From the NCBI GenBank assembly GCA_002378565.1, contig DFSH01000065.1, positions 1 through 8,784 of the forward strand: DNA of 8,784 nucleotides, read 5' to 3'. Position numbers and translations under genes: made by a program. A model generated the notes under the pieces. It searched no databases. It was not told the DNA's origin and saw nothing but the letters and a program-made list of their open reading frames with translations. Of this stretch, positions 1 to 5,147 are shown in pieces (position 1 is the first letter of the stretch; every line of letters begins with the position of its first letter). Source of the DNA: Flavobacteriales bacterium UBA3442. Lineage in GTDB: Bacteria > Bacteroidota > Bacteroidia > Flavobacteriales > Schleiferiaceae.

Positions 1-515
1 TGAACCTCTGACTTGGTCAAGTCTGCAATGGGGCTCAAATCCACACCACCATCACCGTATTTGGTGTAAAAGCCAATACCAAAATCCTCCACCTTGTTTC
101 CCGTGCCAACGACAAGCAAGCCATGCGCTTGCGCTTCAGCATAAAGGGTCGTCATGCGCAGCCTTGCCCGGGTGTTGATCAAGGCCAGCTCTGTCAATCG
201 ACCTGATGGCAGATTCAATGCTTCCAAATGCTGGTCAAACAAATCTGTCAAGTCCACACAGCGGGATGTGACCTGTGCATGCTTACCACAAAGGGTATCC
301 ATCATGTCCTTGCCGCGTTGAACATGGCTTGGGGGTTGATGGATTGGCAGCTCCATCAATCGCAATTCTAGCCCTGTAAGGGCGCAAAGGTGGGCGGTCA
401 AAGCAGAATCCACACCACCGGAAACGCCTAACACAAAGCCCTTGGCGCCAGCCTTGCTGGCATAGGCTATCAGCCAACTGGTGATATGGCTTACAATGGA
501 GTCGGGATTGGTCAT
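1..515 (-). CDS. nadE: NAD+ synthetase, N-terminal part (gene runs off left edge)
   Basis: NadE amidates nicotinic acid adenine dinucleotide to NAD+ with ATP, the last step of NAD synthesis in the cytoplasm. The 171 visible residues start at the ATG complementary to 513-515. They carry the ATP-pyrophosphatase P-loop SGGVDS at residues 32-37, and near the edge the family block GTGNKVED (137-144), followed by GIGFYTKYGDGG and DLSPIADLTKSEV, which belong to the NaAD/ATP site. No glutaminase (CN-hydrolase) domain precedes the synthetase domain, so this is probably the short, ammonia-dependent type; the missing C-terminus cannot change that but could hold other surprises. The gene is divergent from gldB with 25 bp between the two start codons. 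No clean promoter is visible for it, and one would have to lie inside gldB. Identity is secure; the gene is truncated only by the window. Confidence 0.93.
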   Translation of the reverse strand, partial: MTNPDSIVSHITSWLIAYASKAGAKGFVLGVSGGVDSALTAHLCALTGLELRLMELPIHQPPSHVQRGKDMMDTLCGKHAQVTSRCVDLTDLFDQHLEALNLPSGRLTELALINTRARLRMTTLYAEAQAHGLLVVGTGNKVEDFGIGFYTKYGDGGVDLSPIADLTKSEV

Positions 516-523
516 AGGGACAA

Positions 524-531
524 TATCTTTG
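524..531 (+). promoter_or_regulatory. Candidate Bacteroidota -7 promoter element upstream of gldB
   Basis: TATCTTTG matches the Bacteroidota -7 consensus TAnnTTTG exactly and lies in the 25-bp gap between nadE and gldB. Transcription would start about 535-538, leaving a leader of only a few bases before the gldB ATG at 541. The nearest TTG (508-510) is 13 bp upstream, shorter than the usual spacing of roughly 19-21 bp, so there is no proper -33 element. It may be chance. Confidence 0.35.
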
Positions 532-540
532 GGGACTGAT

Positions 541-1524
541 ATGAATGCACCATCTAAAGTAATTCTGATTGCCGGATTGACCGCTATGCTGAGCAGCAGT
601 TGCCAGACAGAACCCTGGCAGGTTGACAACCTGGACTTCCCCAGCGATAAATTGCACATCGTACACTTTGCTGATTCGGTACTAGGACTAGATTCCATCA
701 CCATGATGGCGCAATTGAACCACATGGCACCCAATCATCCCCTGTTGTTTGAGGCGGAATGGGAAAGCAACTTTCCCCCCTACTTACTGAGCGAAACAGT
801 GCAAAGCCTTTACCAGGACGTGATCAAATCCCGGCCTGCATTGGCTGATTGGGATGCCGACTTGCATGAGGCCTTTGCACGTCTGACGCATTGGACGGGG
901 CCAATCAGAGGCACCACTTACGTGTACACTTGGGTCAGCCAGGCAGAAAATCATGCCATCTTGATTGGTGACGGGGTGGTGTTCCTTCCTTGGGATCAAT
1001 ACCTTGGTGCAGAGCATCCGCTGTATGACAAAGAAGAACGCTATTTAGCAAGTCGCCATCACCCTGACATGGCCATGGCGCAAATTGTTGCCCAATGGGC
1101 CTCTGCCTTCCTCCCATCTCAGGCCAATGGCACCGATCTGATCAATGCCATGTTGCATGAAGGCCGGTACCTGATGGTCCTGCATGCCGTTTTAGGGGAA
1201 GATGCCGCCTACCGGTGGTTAGGGGTCGGCCCTGAACAACGTACCTTCCTTGAAAACCATGAAAGGGATATCTGGTCCACCTTCATGCAAGAACGCTGGC
1301 TCTACAACAGCTCTCCAGACCTCAAACGCAAGTTGATACAGCCCGCACCCTTCAGTAAACTGGGAAGCACCATGGATGGTGAAATCCCTGGCCAAGTGGG
1401 CTCGTGGCTTGGCTGGCGCATCCTGCAATCCCATTGGCGTGAACATGCCGACCTATCCTTGATTGCCATCACCCAATCCGTCGATGACAATCAACTGCTT
1501 CAACAATCCGCCTACCGGCCATAA
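541..1524 (+). CDS. gldB: Gliding motility-associated lipoprotein GldB
   Basis: This is a 327-residue predicted lipoprotein of the GldB family. In gliding Flavobacteria GldB is required for gliding; the family also occurs in non-gliding Bacteroidota, and its biochemical role is not established. The first 21 residues form a type II signal peptide: a lysine, the hydrophobic stretch VILIAGLTAML, then SSSC with the lipidated cysteine at C21. This fixes the start at the ATG at 541; an in-frame GTG at 481 and ATG at 496 would place extra residues before the signal and overlap nadE. Family-like blocks include WDQYLGAEHPLY (151-162), MLHEGRYL (204-211) and PGQVGSWLGWR (283-293). HEGR at 206-209 resembles half of a metal site, but no second histidine follows at the spacing of an HExxH protease, so I do not call it a peptidase. 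gldC follows 9 bp downstream, surely in the same transcript. Length is usual for the family. Confidence 0.85.
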   Translation: MNAPSKVILIAGLTAMLSSSCQTEPWQVDNLDFPSDKLHIVHFADSVLGLDSITMMAQLNHMAPNHPLLFEAEWESNFPPYLLSETVQSLYQDVIKSRPALADWDADLHEAFARLTHWTGPIRGTTYVYTWVSQAENHAILIGDGVVFLPWDQYLGAEHPLYDKEERYLASRHHPDMAMAQIVAQWASAFLPSQANGTDLINAMLHEGRYLMVLHAVLGEDAAYRWLGVGPEQRTFLENHERDIWSTFMQERWLYNSSPDLKRKLIQPAPFSKLGSTMDGEIPGQVGSWLGWRILQSHWREHADLSLIAITQSVDDNQLLQQSAYRP

Positions 1525-1533
1525 ACTGATCCC

Positions 1534-1887
1534 ATGAGCAAGCAATCACAAATCACCCTTGATGTCACAGTTGACGAGAACCATGTACCCGAATCCATGA
1601 GCTGGTCAGCACCGGATGGTGGCGTTGAAAAAGCCGAAGCTGATGCCTTCATGCTCAGCGTATGGGATGCTAAGGCAAAGGACACTTTACGCATCGACTT
1701 GTGGACCAAGGGCATGCAGGTGGAGGACATGAAGCGTTTCTACCACCAAACCCTGCTAGCTATGGCAGATGGCCTGGAGCGATCGACAGATGAAAAAAAG
1801 ATGGCAGAAGACTTGAGAGATTATGCGGCTCATTTTGCCGACAAACTCAGCTTGTTTTCTTCAGATGAGGACCAATCTCCCCGTTGA
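1534..1887 (+). CDS. gldC: Gliding motility-associated protein GldC
   Basis: A small (117 aa), acidic protein with no signal peptide or membrane segment, so probably cytoplasmic. It matches the GldC family: an N-terminal strand region ITLDVTVDENHVPE (7-20), the signature LSVWDAKAKDTLRIDLWTKGM (about 41-61) and a helical C-terminal half ending in an EDQSPR tail. GldC supports gliding in Flavobacterium but is widespread in Bacteroidota; its molecular function is unknown. It starts 9 bp after the gldB stop. Its last 41 bases lie on top of the 3' end of engB on the other strand, so the C-terminal tail DKLSLFSSDEDQSPR is coded by DNA that also codes the EngB C-terminus. No conventional terminator follows, but a stem-loop spans the stop codon (1839-1895). 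Confidence 0.88.
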   Translation: MSKQSQITLDVTVDENHVPESMSWSAPDGGVEKAEADAFMLSVWDAKAKDTLRIDLWTKGMQVEDMKRFYHQTLLAMADGLERSTDEKKMAEDLRDYAAHFADKLSLFSSDEDQSPR

Positions 1888-1895
1888 GTTTGTTG
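1839..1895. repeat. Inverted repeat bracketing both stop codons at the gldC/engB convergent overlap
   Basis: ACAAACTCA (1841-1849) is perfectly mirrored by TGAGTTTGT (1885-1893). In RNA the stem extends on each side by one G-U and one C-G pair, giving about 13 pairs (1839-1851 with 1883-1895) around a 31-base loop. The engB stop (complement of 1847-1849) lies in one arm and the gldC stop (1885-1887) in the other. The stem is AT-rich and lacks a long U tract, so it is not a textbook intrinsic terminator. It could act as a bidirectional 3'-end hairpin or be a coincidence of two coding ends. Confidence 0.5.
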
Positions 1896-2494
1896 ATGTA
1901 AGCCAACAGGTCACTTCGACCTAAGCCAGACTCTGCTGAGGTCAAAAACATGGGTGGCAAATTGTCCCATTCCTTCAACAAAGTGCTATTCATCAAAGCT
2001 TGATTCTTGCCAGAATCAGAATTTGACAGTTTATCCATCTTGGTGAAAACGATGGAGAAAGGAATGCCCCAATTGCCCAATTTTTTGACGAATGCTAAAT
2101 CCAATTTCTGGGGTTCGTGGCGACCATCTACCAAAACAAACACGTTGACTAAATTTTTCCTGTTGCGCAGGTAATAGGCAATCATTCGGCTGAATTCTGT
2201 TCGTTGAATCTTGCTCACCTTCGCGTAGCCATAGCCAGGTAAATCCACCAAGGCCCATTGCCCATCCTCAATGGAAAAATGGTTAATTAGCTGGGTCTTG
2301 CCCGGTCGTCCTGAGATTTTAGCTAGGTATTTATTCCCTACCAATCGGTTAATCAAAGATGACTTCCCCACATTAGATCGACCAATGAATGCATACTCAG
2401 GCACATGCAAATCCGGACACTCTTCATTGCGAGCTGAGGATTTGATGAAACTTGCCTTGATGTTCAGTCCTGCTTGTGGAGCTTGTTTAGCCAT
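1847..2494 (-). CDS. engB: Ribosome biogenesis GTP-binding protein EngB/YsxC/YihA
   Basis: EngB is a small GTPase needed for assembly of the large (50S) ribosomal subunit and is usually essential. All G motifs are visible in the 215 residues: G1 GRSNVGKS (38-45), the G2 threonine in GRPGKT (62-67), G3 DLPG (84-87) in DLPGYGYAKV, G4 TKMD (151-154) and G5 SAESG (186-190). Length is normal for the family. The start at the ATG complementary to 2492-2494 is the only sensible one: the conserved region begins near residue 10 and no other ATG, GTG or TTG lies between. This start sits inside the 3' end of the upstream hydrolase gene (31-bp overlap), so the two are cotranscribed and probably translationally coupled. 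The 3' end overlaps gldC tail-to-tail by 41 bp. Confidence 0.95.
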   Translation of the reverse strand: MAKQAPQAGLNIKASFIKSSARNEECPDLHVPEYAFIGRSNVGKSSLINRLVGNKYLAKISGRPGKTQLINHFSIEDGQWALVDLPGYGYAKVSKIQRTEFSRMIAYYLRNRKNLVNVFVLVDGRHEPQKLDLAFVKKLGNWGIPFSIVFTKMDKLSNSDSGKNQALMNSTLLKEWDNLPPMFLTSAESGLGRSDLLAYINKLNGEIGPHLKKTS

Positions 2495-3237
2495 GTCAAT
2501 AAGATGTCATTGAACGTCTCAGGATGTTCCATCATGGCCGCATGGCCACATTTATCAATCCAATGCAGCTCTGAATTTGGCAGCAAATCATGGAATTTCT
2601 TTGCCACATCTGGTGGTGTGACCGTGTCCTGACGGCCCCAAATAATGCATGCCTCTGCCTTAAGGCTTTTCAATTCATCAGTCATATTGTGACGGATGGC
2701 GCTTTTAGAAATAGACAAAGTTTTCAATGCTTTCATGCGATTACCAACCGTTTCAAAAACGAGATCAATCAACTCTTCCGTGGCCACTGACTTCACTTCA
2801 AAGACGTCACGCACCTTTTCTGCGATGTACTCCCTATCTCCTCGTCGAGGGAATGAGCCACCCATGGCTGATTCATACAAGCCTGAACTGCCAGCGAGAA
2901 CGATACCTAGGGTAGATTTAGGGAACAAGGTCTGGTACATCAAAGCAATATGACCACCAAGAGAATTGCCAATCAAAACGACTTGATCCAGACCACGGTG
3001 ATCCACAAATTCTTTCAAAAATAGGGTCAAGTGCTTGACGGTGGATTGGTGTAGTGGCAGGCTGTACAGTGGCAACTTTGGCATATTTACTTCATAGCCG
3101 TTATCAGCAAAAAATCGAATCTGGTCAGCAAAGTTGCTCAGGTTTCCCATCAAGCCATGAAGAAAGATGAGGGGGGGGCCAGTGCCTTCAAGCAGGAATT
3201 CAAATTTTTCTTCGTGATGCAAGGTGAAATCGCTCAT
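2464..3237 (-). CDS. Alpha/beta-fold hydrolase of the engB-linked Bacteroidota type
   Basis: A 257-residue cytoplasmic alpha/beta hydrolase with no signal peptide. The oxyanion-hole HG lies in FLHGLMGN (25-32), the nucleophile elbow is GNSLGG (90-95) with Ser92, the acid is probably Asp204 in GRQDTVTPP, and the base is His232 in CGHAAMMEHPE, so the catalytic triad is complete. The cap region lies roughly between residues 117 and 190. The stretch MPKLPLYSLPLHQSTVKHL (52-70) is, as I recall it, characteristic of the hydrolase beside engB in many Bacteroidota; the substrate is unknown, and an esterase-like or carbon-carbon hydrolase activity is possible. It is the first gene of a two-gene operon with engB, which starts within its last 31 bases. 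A run of eight C on the coding strand spans codons 20-23 (see 3171-3178). It is divergent from mraZ. Confidence 0.85.
   Translation of the reverse strand: MSDFTLHHEEKFEFLLEGTGPPLIFLHGLMGNLSNFADQIRFFADNGYEVNMPKLPLYSLPLHQSTVKHLTLFLKEFVDHRGLDQVVLIGNSLGGHIALMYQTLFPKSTLGIVLAGSSGLYESAMGGSFPRRGDREYIAEKVRDVFEVKSVATEELIDLVFETVGNRMKALKTLSISKSAIRHNMTDELKSLKAEACIIWGRQDTVTPPDVAKKFHDLLPNSELHWIDKCGHAAMMEHPETFNDILLTWLNKLHKQD
3171..3178. repeat. 8-bp G/C homopolymer in the hydrolase coding region
   Basis: Eight consecutive G on the plus strand (C on the coding strand) cover Gly20-Pro21-Pro22-Leu23 of the hydrolase. The reading frame is intact as given. A one-base slip would shift the frame about 20 codons into the gene, before the catalytic serine. 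Confidence 0.9.
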
Positions 3238-3255
3238 GTAGTCAGGTTTAGGCGG

Positions 3256-3288
3256 CGAAGATACGCCCTATAGGGCCTGCCTTGCAAA
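3256..3288 (-). promoter_or_regulatory. Candidate promoter for the hydrolase-engB operon
   Basis: Reading the minus strand, TTTG (complement of 3285-3288) is followed after 21 bp by TATCTTCG (complement of 3256-3263), which matches the Bacteroidota -7 consensus TAnnTTTG at all but one position. The spacing suits a -33/-7 pair. Transcription would begin about 3250-3252, giving a leader of roughly 14 bases before the ATG at 3237. The spacer contains a perfect 12-bp palindrome. Confidence 0.45.
3265..3276. repeat. Perfect 12-bp palindrome, possible operator
   Basis: GCCCTATAGGGC is fully self-complementary and lies between the candidate -33 and -7 elements of the hydrolase-engB promoter. Having no loop, it suits a dimeric protein site better than an RNA hairpin. 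No regulator in the window is an obvious partner: MraZ recognises direct repeats of a different sequence. Confidence 0.45.
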
Positions 3289-3304
3289 CCACCTTGTAAA
3301 CAAC

Positions 3305-3333
3305 AACCCTTCAAGTCAATAACAGCAAGGGTT
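3305..3333. repeat. Intergenic inverted repeat, 7-bp arms
   Basis: AACCCTT (3305-3311) and AAGGGTT (3327-3333) are perfect inverted copies separated by 15 bp. They lie in the middle of the hydrolase/mraZ intergenic region, outside both candidate promoters. The role is unknown; arms this short could arise by chance. Confidence 0.3.
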
Positions 3334-3378
3334 TGAGTGGCTTTTCATTGCTATTTTTCCGAAAGTTTTCAACAAAAG

Positions 3379-3403
3379 TGGGAAGAAGTGGGATAATGTG
3401 GGA
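3379..3403 (+). promoter_or_regulatory. MraZ operator: three TGGGA direct repeats at 10-bp period
   Basis: TGGGA occurs at 3379-3383, 3389-3393 and 3399-3403, separated by 5-bp spacers (AGAAG and TAATG); extending each by one base gives three copies of GTGGGA. E. coli MraZ is known to bind TGGGN repeats with 5-bp spacers upstream of its own gene, and the Mycoplasma MraZ motif (AAAGTG core) is similar. The array ends 40 bp before the mraZ ATG and 9 bp before the candidate -7 element, so it covers about -20 to -45 of that promoter. A bound MraZ oligomer would occlude RNA polymerase, consistent with autorepression of the dcw operon. Confidence 0.8.
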
Positions 3404-3412
3404 ACACTCCGG

Positions 3413-3420
3413 TAATTTTG
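3413..3420 (+). promoter_or_regulatory. Candidate -7 element of the mraZ/dcw operon promoter
   Basis: TAATTTTG fits the Bacteroidota consensus TAnnTTTG exactly, 23 bp before the mraZ start codon, and predicts a transcript start about 3424-3427 with a leader of around 20 bases. No TTG occurs at the -33 position, which is occupied by the MraZ repeats. The -33 contact may therefore be weak or replaced, making the promoter easy to repress. Confidence 0.5.
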
Positions 3421-3443
3421 AGGTAATTCATCAGAACTAGAAC

Positions 3444-3917
3444 ATGAGCTCCATCATCGGCGTCTACGCATGCAAACTCGACACAAAGGGTCGCGCTTCT
3501 CTCCCCATAGGGTTGAAGCGCCAACTCCTTGCATTGGGTGAGGGTGGCTTCATCATCAAGCGCAGCATATTCAGTCAGTGCTTGGAATTGCACAGCCAGG
3601 CGGAATGGAGAAAGGTCTCTGACCAAGTGGGGGAACTGAATCGATTTGTTAAGAAAAACGCAGATTTTGTTCGTCTATTTCACGCTGGCGTGAAACTGAT
3701 TGATATGGATGCAGCGGGCAGAATTCTAATTCCTAAAGACCTATTGAGACATGCCAACTTAACCGAAGGCATCGTTTTTTCAGCCACAACGATGGGCATA
3801 GAGATCTGGAATGAAGCAGATTACGAGAAAGAGTTGAATCGCGATGACGTAGACATCGCAGCCCTGGCGGAGGACGTCATGGGCAATCAAGGGGAAGCGC
3901 ACGATGACCTACCATGA
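3444..3917 (+). CDS. mraZ: Transcriptional regulator MraZ
   Basis: MraZ is a nucleoid-associated, ring-forming DNA-binding protein with two AbrB-like (SpoVT/MraZ) domains; in E. coli it represses the dcw operon. Both half-motifs are visible in the 157 residues: LDTKGRASLP (12-21) and DMDAAGRILIP (87-97), the second preceded by VRLFHAGVKL. Arg17 corresponds to the E. coli arginine (R15) needed for DNA binding, so the protein should bind DNA. The start at 3444 gives the expected N-terminus, IIGVYACKLD, directly before the first motif. It heads the operon behind three TGGGA repeats. Its last 14 bases overlap the start of rsmH. The acidic C-terminal tail after residue 130 is variable in the family. 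Confidence 0.95.
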   Translation: MSSIIGVYACKLDTKGRASLPIGLKRQLLALGEGGFIIKRSIFSQCLELHSQAEWRKVSDQVGELNRFVKKNADFVRLFHAGVKLIDMDAAGRILIPKDLLRHANLTEGIVFSATTMGIEIWNEADYEKELNRDDVDIAALAEDVMGNQGEAHDDLP

Positions 3918-4818
3918 CCCTGTCCTGCTCGACGCCTGCATCCAACACCTCCATATACAACCCCATGGCATTTATGTCGACGCCACATTTGGCGGAGGCG
4001 GACACAGTCGAGCCATTCTAGATCAGCTGGGGCCTAAGGGTAAGTTGTTTGGCTTTGATCAGGACCCCGAAACCAGCAAGAACGCACCCGATGATGCCCG
4101 TTTTCAACTGCTCCCTTTCAATTTTGAGCACATCACACGGATACTGCGCCTGCACAAGGTGACAGCCGTCGATGGCATCCTTGCTGACCTTGGGGTAAGC
4201 AGTCACCAACTTGATGAGGGCAGCAGAGGCTTCTCCTTTCGACATCACGCTGAGCTTGACATGCGCATGAACCCGCAATCGGGACCTGGTGCCAGAGAGT
4301 GGTTAGAAACTGTGACATGGGAGCAACTGGCACAGACCCTTCGCGAATTTGGTGACGTGCATCAAGCTGGACGGGTGGCAACAGCCATCATTCAAGCCAG
4401 AGACGCCGGCCAGATGACATGGACCGAGGACTTGTACGAATGCCTTCAGCCCTTAGGTAAGGGGCCTCGAGGCAAGAAGCTACCCGCACAGGTATTTCAA
4501 GCCATACGCATTGCAGTCAACCGTGAGCTGGCTGTGCTTGACAGCCTGCTAGTGGATGGCTCCAACCTGCTCAAGACTGGTGGACGCTATGTTGTGATGT
4601 CCTACCACAGCCTAGAGGATCGTCGCGTCAAACGCTTTTTCAAAGAAGGCGTGCTGGAAGGCGAAGCAGCCAGAGATGACCATGGTAGGCGCTATGAAAT
4701 CTTTGATCGAATCACAAGGAAGCCTTTGGTCGCTAGCCAAGAGGAAATTGCCATTAACCCCAGAGCGCGAAGTGCCAAACTTCGTGTGGTGGAGAAAATC
4801 GAGCCAACATGGGGCTGA
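3904..4818 (+). CDS. rsmH: 16S rRNA (cytosine(1402)-N4)-methyltransferase RsmH (MraW)
   Basis: RsmH uses S-adenosylmethionine to N4-methylate C1402 of 16S rRNA in the ribosomal P site. Its 304 residues carry the SAM-binding motif DATFGGGGHS (26-35), GFDQD (50-54), the signature DLGVSSHQLD (95-104), GFSFR and LDMRMN shortly after, a helical insert domain in the middle, then PAQVFQAIRIAVNREL, YHSLEDRRVK and the C-terminal NPRARSAKLR. All are as expected, and length is usual (E. coli 313 aa). The ATG at 3904 lies inside the last codons of mraZ (14-bp overlap). The final 10 bases overlap the ftsL start, so translation is probably coupled on both sides. Confidence 0.97.
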   Translation: MTYHDPVLLDACIQHLHIQPHGIYVDATFGGGGHSRAILDQLGPKGKLFGFDQDPETSKNAPDDARFQLLPFNFEHITRILRLHKVTAVDGILADLGVSSHQLDEGSRGFSFRHHAELDMRMNPQSGPGAREWLETVTWEQLAQTLREFGDVHQAGRVATAIIQARDAGQMTWTEDLYECLQPLGKGPRGKKLPAQVFQAIRIAVNRELAVLDSLLVDGSNLLKTGGRYVVMSYHSLEDRRVKRFFKEGVLEGEAARDDHGRRYEIFDRITRKPLVASQEEIAINPRARSAKLRVVEKIEPTWG

Positions 4819-5147
4819 AACAACGAATCAAGCAATCAAGCCGGGCGGTAAAAGAGATTTTGCGGGGTGGATTCTGGGGGCATCCCCTGGTGCTCCGTAA
4901 CCTGCCTTTTGCTGGCTACTTGGTCCTGCTCTCTCTGCTTGCTATTTATGGCGCCCACCACGCTGAGGACAACGTGACGCATATCGATGAGTTGAAGGTC
5001 ACCTATGATGAATTGGAATCTGAGTACTTGGAGTCGCTTTCATCCCTGATGACCATGGGCACGGAAAGTTCCGTCAAGCGCAGAACCAAATCATTGGGCC
5101 TGATTGCAGCAGACAAAGCACCCATTCAAATCATTAACCATGAATAA
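4809..5147 (+). CDS. ftsL: FtsL-like cell division protein (small bitopic membrane protein)
   Basis: A 112-residue protein with a basic cytoplasmic N-terminus (about residues 1-31), one membrane segment (about 32-49, LPFAGYLVLLSLLAIYGA) and a charged helical, coiled-coil-like stretch (about 53-82) outside the membrane. This architecture, and the position between rsmH and ftsI, are those of FtsL, which in other bacteria forms a complex with FtsB and FtsQ and activates FtsW-FtsI at the septum. Sequence identity in the family is low, so the call rests on context and shape more than motifs. The N-terminal extension before the membrane segment is as in other Bacteroidota versions, as far as I recall. 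It overlaps rsmH by 10 bp and ftsI by 8 bp. Confidence 0.78.
   Translation: MGLKQRIKQSSRAVKEILRGGFWGHPLVLRNLPFAGYLVLLSLLAIYGAHHAEDNVTHIDELKVTYDELESEYLESLSSLMTMGTESSVKRRTKSLGLIAADKAPIQIINHE

Noticed and set aside
206..206. Search for CRISPR arrays, tRNA genes, IS ends or attachment sites anywhere in the window
   Set aside because: None was seen by eye on either strand; gene density leaves only the 206-bp region 3238-3443 without coding sequence.
481..540. N-terminal extension of gldB to a GTG at 481 or an ATG at 496
   Set aside because: It would overlap nadE and bury the lipoprotein signal peptide; the ATG at 541 places the lipobox cysteine at residue 21.
554..561. Minus-strand -7 element for nadE (TACTTTAG)
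   Set aside because: It has one mismatch and no TTG at the -33 distance; too weak to list.
1159..1170. HEGR in GldB (residues 206-209) as a zinc protease motif
   Set aside because: No HExxH and no clear third ligand are visible; the resemblance is too slight to support an enzymatic claim.
3332..3359. Second plus-strand promoter for mraZ: TTTG (3332-3335), 16 bp, TATTTTTC (3352-3359)
   Set aside because: The spacer is short and the final G of the -7 element is missing; the element at 3413-3420 is a perfect match and closer to the gene.
3369..3626. Minus-strand reading frame of 85 codons across the mraZ promoter and 5' end
   Set aside because: It lies opposite mraZ coding sequence and the MraZ repeats, has no recognisable motifs, and is best read as a shadow frame.
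5104..5139. TTG-started extension of ftsI inside ftsL
   Set aside because: The ATG at 5140 gives a normal short basic N-terminus before the membrane anchor and an 8-bp overlap like the other operon junctions.
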